Shown here one piece after another: positions 6,464 through 14,352 of a DNA stretch of 39,966 nt; within the stretch, counting starts at the first letter, position 1; each line of letters opens with the position of its first letter. This DNA is from IOR16 sp963521065 (lineage in GTDB: Bacteria > Bacillota > Clostridia > Peptostreptococcales > Anaerovoracaceae), in NCBI GenBank assembly GCA_963521065.1, contig CAUQTI010000026.1:1-39966 (forward strand), written 5' to 3'. A program made the position numbers and the translations under genes. Below the pieces are notes generated by a model. That model searched no databases and had not been told where the DNA came from. It saw only the letters and a program-made list of their open reading frames with translations.

Positions 6464-8941
6464 ATATCCACAAAAATTCTGCTTTGCATTTCCGTCTTTT
6501 ACAAGCCCTAATTTTTCATCATAAAAGCCTTCCTTTAAAATTAGAATCTCTCCGCTAAGATCTGTCACAATCCCTCTATTGTTTGCTAATTTATCAAAGT
6601 CACTGTTTGATATATTTACACAAAAATGCCTTATCTTTTGCATAATCTGAGACCGCTCTTTTATTCCATTTTTTCCAAGTACACCTGCAATTAATTCTTT
6701 CCCCTTCTTATAAGGAACCAGAATGGATTGTGAATATTCGTCAATTACACGAAAATGCCTCGCTGCTGTTCTAAAGGCAAAATCTAGGCTTAATTGACAG
6801 CTTTCACGCCCATATTTATTTTGATATGCCATTTTATTACCCGAATTTGAAAGCATCTTAAAAATACTTGTTTTTAATTCCTTAACAGGATAGTCCATCT
6901 GTTTTTCAATATCCTCATCTGCATAATAGCTGTCAAAATATTTTTTAATCGCACTTGGTGAAAGTAATTCACCATCAAATTTTTCGTTATTTTTCCTGAA
7001 TTCATTCAAAACTTCTCTCGTATGCTTCTCTCCCAGCTCAATTACTTTTAGCGATCCAAGCTTTTCTTCTTCTAATTCAATAATATATGTATTCTTTATC
7101 GCATGCTCGCCGTTTCGATTTCCTCTTCCACATGCCTGCGCAATGGAATCTAAGCCCGCAAGGTGACGAATAACGCATTCAAAGCTAATATCCACACCCG
7201 CTTCAATCAACTGTGTACTGACACAAATAACTTTTTTACCCCCCTCAAGTGCAGCCTTCATGTCATCAATCGTATCCCCACGATGCTCCGGACAAAGATT
7301 TGTACTTAAAAAATATAAAATAGAATCTTCATCCATGTTACGACTCCGCAGTTCTTCATAAATGTCTCTCGCTAAATTCCTTGTATTTACAATAATTAGA
7401 ACTGACTGATTTTCCAATATCTGCTTACCTGCAAGGCCGCCTAGCTCAGTTATTGTCATCTTTCCATTTTTCCGAAAGTCTATCACATTCATGCGCTTGA
7501 ATGCATGGAATTTACCGAGCACATCTTGAATCATTTCGCCGTCTATTTGTATGGAATGCCGTTGTAAGCTCTCTAACGAGGGCTGGGTTGCTGAACAAAG
7601 AATGATGGTATCCCTGCATTCTCTGCAAAGAAAATTTATGCTCTCGTTAAACAAGGAAATACATTTAACTGGTAATGCTTGTACCTCATCAAAGATAATA
7701 ATCGCATCGGTTAAATTATGAAATCTTCGGATACTCTGCGTACCTGAAGCAAAAAATGTATTTAAAAATTGGACCATCGTAGTAAAAATAATCGGGGAAT
7801 CCCATTGCTCTGTCAATAGGCGGTATTTGCTTCCAAACTCATCATCAGTCTCCCTAATTTCTAGTGACTGTTCCTTTAAATCTTTTTTTAAACAGCTCTT
7901 ATCCTCCACGATTACGTTGGAATGATGCTCTAACAAATTATCACCTGCCTGTAAGGCTTCTCTCACTTGTTTTGCATTTTGCTCGATGATTGTGGTGAAT
8001 GGAAGAACATATAAAATTCTCTTTTTTCCATTTATTTGCGCATGGTCAATCGCAAAGCGAAGACTGGAAAAAGTTTTTCCACTACCTGTAGCTGCCGTTA
8101 ATGTATAGATTCCACTTTGCCATTTTGCGCTCTCTTTACATTCCTGCCAAACAATTTGCCGTAAGGACCTGATCTGTTCCCGCATGACACTGCCTGTTTT
8201 CTGATTTTTAAATTTTTCTTCCTGAACAGCCAACCTATCACTGAACAATTCCCAAAGTTGATTCCGGTCAAATTCTTTTTCTGATTGCTCTTCCATAAAC
8301 AAATAGGTGTCATACCGATCTGCATCAATTAAACAGCTATAAAGGTATTTTGTAAGTAATTGCAATGAAAAAGCTTTCCTTACTTTTTCTTGCTTATTAT
8401 TAAAATCTTTTAATTCTTGAATTGCTTCTTCAAATAAGGAATCTAATTTCTCGTAACTGCAAACGCACTCCAAAAAACGTTCTAAGGCCTGCTCATAAGC
8501 ACTATCTTTATCCTTTATTCGTGTTAGCATCTTTGTATCCAAATTCAAAGAAATAAAATCCTGTAATCCACCATGATGATAGCATATAATCATGGAAAGA
8601 ATCTCCGCAGTTACCTTTCTATTATCATTTCCGTTGTGATAACGATCCCATATCAATACTGCTCCGTGCCGTCCATGATCGACAGTCTCATTCTTCAAAA
8701 CCGCCTTATATTCGCCTCTTTTCTGTTCTTCCACGGATTTCATAAAATAATTATAAAATTCATCCGTAAACTTGCCCATATCGTGAAGCCACCCTGCTAG
8801 TTCACAAAAATGCTTGAATCCTAGCACTTCCCCATATATTCCACACATTCGTGAAACATTTGCAAGATGCTTCTTGACTGTCTGATACTTTCCATCTTCC
8901 TCACGGTAATGTGCCGGAAACTCGCATTCTATATTTCCCAA
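6461..8941 (-). CDS. cas3: CRISPR helicase-nuclease Cas3, type I-C
   Basis: 826 residues with an N-terminal HD nuclease domain (His25, His53-Asp54 in WLHDMGKF, His89/His92 in DHGRHG, His122-His123 in CYHHGG) and a superfamily 2 helicase: Walker A GSGKT (286-290), DEVQ box (418-421), SAT (450-452) and QACGRGNRNGE near residue 600. Cas3 unwinds and degrades DNA marked by Cascade. The start is TTG 8939-8941: a TGA precedes it in frame and the next Met is residue 32, inside the HD domain. TGAGG lies about 10 nt upstream. It is separated from cas5c by 382 bp and is probably a transcript of its own. Confidence 0.96.
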   Translation of the reverse strand: MGNIECEFPAHYREEDGKYQTVKKHLANVSRMCGIYGEVLGFKHFCELAGWLHDMGKFTDEFYNYFMKSVEEQKRGEYKAVLKNETVDHGRHGAVLIWDRYHNGNDNRKVTAEILSMIICYHHGGLQDFISLNLDTKMLTRIKDKDSAYEQALERFLECVCSYEKLDSLFEEAIQELKDFNNKQEKVRKAFSLQLLTKYLYSCLIDADRYDTYLFMEEQSEKEFDRNQLWELFSDRLAVQEEKFKNQKTGSVMREQIRSLRQIVWQECKESAKWQSGIYTLTAATGSGKTFSSLRFAIDHAQINGKKRILYVLPFTTIIEQNAKQVREALQAGDNLLEHHSNVIVEDKSCLKKDLKEQSLEIRETDDEFGSKYRLLTEQWDSPIIFTTMVQFLNTFFASGTQSIRRFHNLTDAIIIFDEVQALPVKCISLFNESINFLCRECRDTIILCSATQPSLESLQRHSIQIDGEMIQDVLGKFHAFKRMNVIDFRKNGKMTITELGGLAGKQILENQSVLIIVNTRNLARDIYEELRSRNMDEDSILYFLSTNLCPEHRGDTIDDMKAALEGGKKVICVSTQLIEAGVDISFECVIRHLAGLDSIAQACGRGNRNGEHAIKNTYIIELEEEKLGSLKVIELGEKHTREVLNEFRKNNEKFDGELLSPSAIKKYFDSYYADEDIEKQMDYPVKELKTSIFKMLSNSGNKMAYQNKYGRESCQLSLDFAFRTAARHFRVIDEYSQSILVPYKKGKELIAGVLGKNGIKERSQIMQKIRHFCVNISNSDFDKLANNRGIVTDLSGEILILKEGFYDEKLGLVKDGNAKQNFCGY

Positions 8942-8962
8942 TTTTCTATATCCTCACTTTCT

Positions 8963-9041
8963 CTAATGCGTCCCATCTTCTCTGGTATGTGCGATGAACT
9001 CTGTATATTCTTTCATTTCGTCCAAAATCCCCCTATATCCT
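8963..9041 (-). repeat. Diverged tandem duplication of the cas3 5' end, with 17-codon leader frame
   Basis: Upstream of cas3, in the same frame, ATG 9014-9016 opens a 17-codon frame ending at TAG 8963-8965 that reads EFIAHTREDGTH near its end. The real cas3 N-terminus reads EFPAHYREEDGKY. Each copy is preceded by TGAGGATATAG (9031-9041 and 8946-8956). The upstream copy thus looks like a truncated former cas3 start. It could still be translated as a leader peptide. A possible promoter is TTGAAT with TAAAAT 17 nt downstream, just before 9041. Confidence 0.65.
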
Positions 9042-9219
9042 CATTTTATACGAAATATTTTAAAAATTCAATATTTATCAATATTGTTTAATTGCTTTAA
9101 AAAAATATCAAATATTTATTTTTAAATGTTTTAATCGCTAGACAAACGCTACTCTTTCCTTCACTAATTAGTCGATATTCTTCTCTCCATTACCCTTCAT
9201 ACTTTTTCCGGCTTTCTTT

Positions 9220-9777
9220 TTAAAATAAATTTCTGTAAGCGACCTCTTCATTTTTTTCGCTATCCTCTTCATGAATGCTATCAATCAGAGTGTTTTTCCT
9301 GCGCCGTTCAGCTTTCTGCTTCGTGCATTCATTGCATTCTTCTTCGTCTTTAATCTGAATTGCACCAACGGTAACAGCACCTACTACCACGATTTTCACA
9401 AGCTTCTTGACCCCTCTTTTTACACGTTTCTTGTCCCGTGTCCGTATTCCTTCTGCAATCTCGCCGCCCTGCGCAGCTACTGTCTTAATATTGCTTCCGA
9501 CGTTTCCAATGACCGACAGCCCTGCTTCCTTTAATTCATCCTTTCCACAGCAGATTTTTTCCGTTTTTTTCTGAACGGCTCCGGAAAGAACTTTTGCCGT
9601 ACCACTTGCCATCCCCCCTGCAATCTTGCCTGTCAAGATCGTTGAATCGACGATGCTCTCTCCAATTTCATCCACTAATCGCTTACCGCTCATTTTTCCA
9701 ATGAAAGAAACCGTCCCTCCAATGACACCTCCAACTACAGCCCCTGTGATAATCCCCGCTTTTTTTATTTTACTCAT
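9220..9777 (-). CDS. Glycine-rich hypothetical protein
   Basis: About 185 residues from ATG 9775-9777 (GAGG 9 nt upstream; an ATG two codons earlier and a GTG further up are possible). I do not recognise the family. The N-terminus AGIITGAVVGGVIGG and later stretches (GKIAGGMASGTAKV, VGAVTVGAI) have glycine-zipper spacing, suggesting membrane association. A basic segment KKRVKRGVKKLVK, a Cys pair, and a charged C-terminus follow. It lies upstream of cas3 on the same strand, 278 bp away. Its ribosome-site region shares 16 identical nt with that of cas3. No CRISPR function is claimed. Confidence 0.6.
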   Translation of the reverse strand: MSKIKKAGIITGAVVGGVIGGTVSFIGKMSGKRLVDEIGESIVDSTILTGKIAGGMASGTAKVLSGAVQKKTEKICCGKDELKEAGLSVIGNVGSNIKTVAAQGGEIAEGIRTRDKKRVKRGVKKLVKIVVVGAVTVGAIQIKDEEECNECTKQKAERRRKNTLIDSIHEEDSEKNEEVAYRNLF

Positions 9778-9891
9778 TCCCATTATCCTCACTTTCTCTT
9801 TATATAGACGCTAAGTTTCGCCTTTTTATTGCACCTTTCTCACATTTAAGAAAAAATTTACATTCTTTTTTATATTATACAACTTTTCCTC

Positions 9892-9921
9892 TTTACAAAC
9901 CCACTATTTTTGTTGTATAAT
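9892..9921 (+). promoter_or_regulatory. Promoter of tRNA-Arg
   Basis: TTTACA (9892-9897), 18-nt spacer, TATAAT (9916-9921), 22 bp before the mature 5' end of the tRNA. Confidence 0.65.
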
Positions 9922-9943
9922 AATTCTTGCAGTGCGAAAGCAT

Positions 9944-10020
9944 GCGCCCATAGCTCAATTGGATAGAGTAGCGCACTACGAATGCGAAGGTTGGGAGTTC
10001 GAGTCTCTTTGGGCGCACCA
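9944..10020 (+). tRNA. tRNA-Arg (anticodon ACG)
   Basis: 77 nt with encoded CCA. The acceptor stem is GCGCCCA (9944-9950) with TGGGCGC (10010-10016), then A and CCA. The anticodon loop CTACGAA carries ACG, which reads CGN arginine codons after A34 deamination. A T-loop with GTTCGAG is present. A terminator follows directly. It is a single-gene unit. Confidence 0.97.
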
Positions 10021-10055
10021 AGAACGGTTACAAAAGTAACCGTTCTTTTATTTTT
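10020..10055 (+). terminator. Terminator of tRNA-Arg
   Basis: AAGAACGGTTAC (10020-10031), loop AAAA, GTAACCGTTCTT (10036-10047), then a T-rich tract to 10055. Directly after the tRNA CCA. Confidence 0.93.
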
Positions 10056-10240
10056 AAACAAGGAAGCAAGAAAAACAATGTCGAAGGATTTTCAGAGTAA
10101 ATGAGTAAAATGGTATTTCGCTCGATAAGGAATTCTATAAGATATTCTTTATGATATCGCATCTGTGCTTGATTGCTCCTGCGGAATTGCAGGAAAGGTC
10201 ATTGCTTCTTTTTCACTGCATATTTAGCTATTGATTCAAA
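10056..10240. other. Unassigned intergenic stretch
   Basis: About 185 bp between the tRNA terminator and the MATE promoter. Apart from a 6-bp hairpin (TCCTGC with GCAGGA around 10175-10192), I see no gene, RNA family or repeat. Confidence 0.5.
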
Positions 10241-10257
10241 TTAAATAATATGATATG

Positions 10258-10348
10258 CTATTGAAATCACATCGGAGGACTTGTAATCGCTTTTACAACG
10301 GTTGGATAAGATGTCGGGGGCGCCCGCTATCTTACGGCCGTTTTTTTT
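10258..10348 (+). promoter_or_regulatory. MATE gene leader with intrinsic terminator (putative attenuator)
   Basis: Between a probable promoter (TTGATT, 17 nt, TATGCT, near 10222-10250) and the MATE gene, the leader forms a composite stem: AACGG (10297-10301) with CCGTT (10338-10342), TAAGAT (10307-10312) with ATCTTA (10329-10334), CGGG (10315-10318) with CCCG (10323-10326), followed by eight T (10341-10348). An earlier stem TTGTAA (10281-10286) with TTACAA (10293-10298) shares two bases with the terminator and could compete with it. I do not recognise a known riboswitch class. Confidence 0.6.
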
Positions 10349-10382
10349 ATGCATTTTTTTAGAAAAAAGGAGAAAAAAGAAG

Positions 10383-11735
10383 ATGGAACAAACAACAAAC
10401 TTTACAGAAGGGAAAATTTTATCGCCATTAATAAAGTTTTCCATCCCTATTTTATTAGCCTTATTTTTACAAGCGATGTACGGCGCCATTGACTTAATGG
10501 TGGTAGGACAATTTGGCGATGCCACAGGGGTATCTGCGGTTGCTACCGGAAGTCAAGTAATGCAAACCATTACCGGTATCATTACCGGACTTACAATGGG
10601 GATAACGATTCTAGTCGGACAGAAAATAGGCCAAAAAGACAGGAAAGGTGCTGCCGATACAATTGGTACTGCGATTCTTTTATTTACTGTCGTTGCAGTT
10701 ATTCTGACAATCACTATGCTGTTTGCAGCAAAACCTATGGCAGCACTCATGCACGCACCAGAGGCAGCGTTTGAAAAGACAGTAGAATATATCCTTGTCT
10801 GCTCCTCCGGTATCATTTTTATCGTGGCATATAATGTAATCAGCGGTCTTTTCAGAGGACTTGGCAATTCAAAGCTTCCTCTCCTATTTGTCGGCATTGC
10901 TTGTATTATGAATATTATTGGAGATTATGTGCTTGTAGGATTATTTCACCTTGATGCCAAAGGTGCCGCACTTGCCACTGTTTTTGCACAGGCGACCAGC
11001 GTTATTCTCTCCATCGCCATTATCAGAAAAAAGGGGCTTGGCTTTCCCTTCAGCAAAGAAAATATTAGTTTTCACGCGATGGCCGTTAAAAATATTTTAC
11101 GCTTGGGCTCCCCCATTGCTTTGCAAGATGCACTCACCAATATTTCTTTTTTAATTATCACTTCCATCGTCAACGCTATGGGGTTAATCGAATCGGCGGC
11201 AATCGGCGTCAGTGAAAAGCTTGTGGTCTTTATCATGCTGATCCCCGTGTCCTTTATGTCCTCGGTTTCGGCTTTTACCGCGCAAAATATTGGTGCAGGA
11301 AAACCAGATCGTGCAAGAAAAGCCATGTATTATGCTATGGTAACCGCCTTATGCTTTGGTGTTGCGATGTTCTCTTTAACGTTTTTCCGCGGTGATCTCT
11401 TGTCTGGAATCTTTGCAAAAGATGCCTCTGTCATTAAGGCCAGTGCCGAATATATGAAGGCATACGCGATAGACTGCCTGCTGGTTTGTGTATTGTTTTG
11501 CTTTATGGGTTATTTCAATGGCAGCGGTAAAACCGTATTCGTTATGCTGCAAGGTGTATTGGCCGCATTTTTGTTCAGGATACCGTTTTCCTACTTTGTA
11601 AGCAGAACAGAGGGTGCAACCATGCTTGATATTGGTTTTGCCTCACCAGTTGCGACAACCTTCAGCATCGTACTCTGCCTTTTTTACTATCGTCACATCA
11701 GAAAACAACAGAATATACCAGAAGCAGATCAATGA
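10383..11735 (+). CDS. MATE-family efflux transporter
   Basis: 450 residues from ATG 10383 (AGGAG about 10 nt upstream; the 27 codons before it run through the leader terminator and are not coding). About 12 hydrophobic segments in two similar halves, with family motifs such as PILLALFLQAMYGAIDLMVVG near the start and IGVSEKLVVFIMLIPVSF at the start of the second half. MATE proteins export cationic drugs or metabolites, driven by Na+ or H+. Substrate unknown. The leader terminator suggests that expression is conditional. Monocistronic. Confidence 0.95.
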   Translation: MEQTTNFTEGKILSPLIKFSIPILLALFLQAMYGAIDLMVVGQFGDATGVSAVATGSQVMQTITGIITGLTMGITILVGQKIGQKDRKGAADTIGTAILLFTVVAVILTITMLFAAKPMAALMHAPEAAFEKTVEYILVCSSGIIFIVAYNVISGLFRGLGNSKLPLLFVGIACIMNIIGDYVLVGLFHLDAKGAALATVFAQATSVILSIAIIRKKGLGFPFSKENISFHAMAVKNILRLGSPIALQDALTNISFLIITSIVNAMGLIESAAIGVSEKLVVFIMLIPVSFMSSVSAFTAQNIGAGKPDRARKAMYYAMVTALCFGVAMFSLTFFRGDLLSGIFAKDASVIKASAEYMKAYAIDCLLVCVLFCFMGYFNGSGKTVFVMLQGVLAAFLFRIPFSYFVSRTEGATMLDIGFASPVATTFSIVLCLFYYRHIRKQQNIPEADQ

Positions 11736-12143
11736 TTTCTTGCTGTTTTCCATATGGTAAGGATTACCGTTTGGCGGTTCAGTCCACCTCTGAAAGGGAA
11801 ATATATACCATAGTTCTCTGTTTGATACAAGGATATTTCTTTACAACGCCATATCTCTATCGCGCTATTCCCTCCGCCTTTCACAATAATTTGTATATCT
11901 CCCATGCAAAGCTTTTACCATATCATAGCCAACAATTTCATATCTGCCTTTTGGCAAACATACGGCGGCTTTACATAAGCAAACTATAATTAGAGCGTAT
12001 TCATCAGCACGGCTGATTTACAGTGAACTATGATTTTCTATATTCATCAGAAAATTATGTAAATTACCCCTCCACTTGTTTCCAAACCGTATTCCCGCTA
12101 TAATTACACTAACTCAACTAAATGATAAAGAAGGTTTAATGAA
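11736..12143. other. Intergenic region upstream of azlC
   Basis: About 400 bp with no complete gene. On the minus strand around 11875-11975 a short open stretch reads like protein (includes KGRYEIVGYDMVKAL) but has no start and soon meets stops, so a worn gene remnant is possible. The last 70 bp carry the azlC promoter. Confidence 0.4.
12076..12104 (+). promoter_or_regulatory. azlCD promoter
   Basis: TTGTTT (12076-12081), 17-nt spacer, TATAAT (12099-12104). Expected start near 12111, about 33 nt before the azlC ATG. Confidence 0.75.
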
Positions 12144-12884
12144 ATGAAAAAAGCACTAAAGGCAGCATTTCCACATACCATCCCGATATTGATCGGATAC
12201 CTGTCAATTGGCATTCCGTTCGGACTTCTTCTTGAAAATGCTGGCTACAATGCTCTCTGGGCATTTTTTATGAGTCTTGTCGTATTTTCAGGCTCCATGC
12301 AATACCTTGCAGTCAGTATGATGGCCTCCGGACTCGGTCTTTTTGAAGTCGCTGCTATGTCCTTCCTGATTAATGTACGTTATATGTTTTACGGCCTCTC
12401 CTTCATCGAAAGATTTGGTAGAATGGGTTGGAAGAAATATTATATGATTTTCGCATTAACAGATGAAACCTACTCTCTTCTCTGCTCCGTAAAGCCTCCG
12501 GAGGAAGTTGACGAGGACAAGTTTATTCTATGCCTGGCCGCTTTAAATCAGAGCTACTGGATTATCGGTTCTGTCATAGGTGCAGTCGCCGGTTCTCTTA
12601 TCACCTTTAATTCCCAGGGAATGGACTTTGCAATGACCGCTTTATTTCTCGTCATATTCCTAGATCAATGGAGAGATTATCCAACGCATATCCCCGCACT
12701 TTTGGGCGGTGCCGCAACATTGCTTGCACTATATATTTTCGGCGGAGAAAACCTTGCTCTTCCGGCAATGCTGTTCATTCTGATTCTCCTGTTTGCCGGA
12801 CGAACACCAATTCAAAAAAGACTCCTCTCTCAACCTGCGAAAGAGGAATCCAGTATTATAAAAACAGAACAGGAGGGATTTTAA
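12144..12884 (+). CDS. azlC: AzlC-family branched-chain amino acid exporter, large subunit
   Basis: 246 residues. The N-terminus has the AzlC signature: IGYLSIGIPFGLLLENAG, then VVFSGSMQYLAV and NVRYMFYGLSF, with DETYSLL in the middle. Several membrane helices. AzlC and AzlD together export branched-chain amino acids and analogues. An AAGAAGG site precedes the ATG. The stop overlaps the azlD start (TAATG), so the two are translationally coupled. An Lrp-type regulator, the usual controller of such exporters, is found 4.5 kb away but has a closer target of its own. Confidence 0.95.
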   Translation: MKKALKAAFPHTIPILIGYLSIGIPFGLLLENAGYNALWAFFMSLVVFSGSMQYLAVSMMASGLGLFEVAAMSFLINVRYMFYGLSFIERFGRMGWKKYYMIFALTDETYSLLCSVKPPEEVDEDKFILCLAALNQSYWIIGSVIGAVAGSLITFNSQGMDFAMTALFLVIFLDQWRDYPTHIPALLGGAATLLALYIFGGENLALPAMLFILILLFAGRTPIQKRLLSQPAKEESSIIKTEQEGF

Positions 12885-13213
12885 TGTCAATTTCACCTGG
12901 CTACGCTTTTCTAATGATTATCGTGATGGCAGCCGTCATTATGTGTCAGCGTGCAACCCCTTTTTTCCTCTTTACAAAAGGAACGCCAAAATCCATTGAC
13001 TATATCGGTCAAGCACTTCCTCCGGCAGTCATGGCCATGCTCATTATTTACTGCTTAAAGGATATCTCACTTTTTTCCTTTCCTCACGGTCTCCCTGAGC
13101 TGATTTCAATTCTTTTTGTCGGCGCAGTGCATCTGTGGAAGCACAATAATTTAATCAGTATTCTTGGCGGAACGCTATTATATATGGTTTTAGTTCAGGT
13201 GGTATTTGTGTAA
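12884..13213 (+). CDS. azlD: AzlD-family branched-chain amino acid exporter, small subunit
   Basis: 109 residues from ATG 12884-12886, with AGGAGGG 7 nt upstream. A longer frame starting at 12668 is only the shadow of azlC in another frame. Three to four hydrophobic segments with the AzlD pattern RATPFFLF and LPPAVMAMLIIYCLKD. Partner of AzlC in amino acid export. The gene ends inside the stem of its own terminator. Confidence 0.94.
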   Translation: MSISPGYAFLMIIVMAAVIMCQRATPFFLFTKGTPKSIDYIGQALPPAVMAMLIIYCLKDISLFSFPHGLPELISILFVGAVHLWKHNNLISILGGTLLYMVLVQVVFV

Positions 13214-13224
13214 TACCACCTTTT
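13197..13224. terminator. Terminator after azlD
   Basis: AGGTGGTATT (13197-13206) with AATACCACCT (13212-13221), loop of 5, then TTTT. The stem overlaps the azlD stop codon. It may also serve the convergent GH18 gene. Confidence 0.8.
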
Positions 13225-13225
13225 C

Positions 13226-14266
13226 TTATATTACTTTCATTACATCATATGTATTTTCCATAACCTCCCAATTTTCAGGAAACGGCCAGACTAAATTCCA
13301 ATAGCCTACACCGGCAAGACCGTACTCTTCTATAAGATTGAGCTTTGCCTGAATGCTCCTTGCATCCTCAAACCAAACCTCATGCTCGAGCCCTTGTTCA
13401 TCGGTGTAATTAAAGTATGGTGCCTGTGCCACAGGATCAAACTGTATCTGTGCACCAGTCTGTCTTGCCAGCTCCGGCGCATCCACATTCGATAAAATCC
13501 TGGCTTTTGATTCACCCTGAACAAACGGCAGCGTCCAATCGTAACCATAGTTAGGAATCCCCATCAAAATTTTCTCTGGCGGAATCTCTGTAATCGCGTA
13601 ATCCAATACCTCACGGACCTTATTTAAAGGTGACACCGCCATTGGCGGCCCGTAGGTATATCCCCATTCATAGGTCATCGCTAATATCAAATCAGCCGCT
13701 CTTCCGATCGCACCATAGTCATGCCCTTCGTATAAAAGCCCCTTTTGATCTGCGGAGATTTTCGGTGCAACTGCCGCACTTACCCAATAGCCTTCCGGCT
13801 TTAATCGATCCCTCGTCCTTGCAATGAATGCCGCGTATTTATCACTGTACGACGCTGGTACATATTCAAAATCAAAATCAATCCCATGCAAATCTTTGTT
13901 TCGGAGCTCCTGCAAAATCTCATCAATCAGCTTATCTTGAAGGGCTTCATCATCTAGGATTACTTCCAAGAAATCTGTTCGAAACGTTCCGGCTTCCGTC
14001 AAAGAAGTAAGAACCATCACTGGCGCTACATTATTTTCTTTTAAAACTGCCACAACATCGTCATCATTCAACGGGAGCAAGTCTCCACTTTCTGTAATTC
14101 CATAGCTGAATAAGTTAACTGCCGTAAGATTCGGGCTGATTTCTCTCAGCAAATCTAAATTTACACTTGGATAAACGTATCCATTTACAATAATTTCTCT
14201 TCTTGTATTCTGTTGCTTTTCAGGTGTATCGCCTCTCTGTCTCCTAACCGTCATACCATGTTTCAT
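13226..14266 (-). CDS. Glycoside hydrolase family 18 protein (spore-type peptidoglycan hydrolase)
   Basis: 346 residues from ATG 14264-14266, with GGAGG 8 nt upstream; an earlier ATG at 14317 lacks a site. A TIM barrel of GH18, similar to YaaH/SleL-type cortex-lytic N-acetylglucosaminidases. The active-site motif reads HGIDFDFE, with Asp130, Asp132 and the proton donor Glu134; the first Asp of the DG-type motif is His here. YWNLVWPFPENW near the C-terminus fits the last strand. No signal peptide and no clear LysM domain (only a short GDT-containing N-terminal piece). Convergent with azlCD. Confidence 0.88.
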   Translation of the reverse strand: MKHGMTVRRQRGDTPEKQQNTRREIIVNGYVYPSVNLDLLREISPNLTAVNLFSYGITESGDLLPLNDDDVVAVLKENNVAPVMVLTSLTEAGTFRTDFLEVILDDEALQDKLIDEILQELRNKDLHGIDFDFEYVPASYSDKYAAFIARTRDRLKPEGYWVSAAVAPKISADQKGLLYEGHDYGAIGRAADLILAMTYEWGYTYGPPMAVSPLNKVREVLDYAITEIPPEKILMGIPNYGYDWTLPFVQGESKARILSNVDAPELARQTGAQIQFDPVAQAPYFNYTDEQGLEHEVWFEDARSIQAKLNLIEEYGLAGVGYWNLVWPFPENWEVMENTYDVMKVI

Positions 14267-14352
14267 TGCATGTACCTCCATCACCAATTTATTCATATTA
14301 TGCCGATTAAATACCATGATTGTCTTTTTTATATAAAAATATATCTGACTTT

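Noticed and set aside
9064..9088. Possible second target of the crRNA-like RNA upstream of cas3 (TTC followed by AAT)
   Set aside because: After the first three bases the match is lost, so there is no seed. cas3 does not seem to be targeted.
9870..10061. 63-codon open frame on the minus strand
   Set aside because: It is antisense to tRNA-Arg and its terminator; the sequence is a typical false protein made from tRNA complement.
10302..10382. Longer N-terminus for the MATE transporter (27 extra codons)
   Set aside because: It would be encoded by the leader terminator stem and its T-tract, lacks a ribosome site and does not resemble MATE N-termini.
12668..12883. Longer azlD frame starting inside azlC
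   Set aside because: The extra 72 codons are the shadow of azlC; the real start at 12884 has AGGAGGG and the normal N-terminus.
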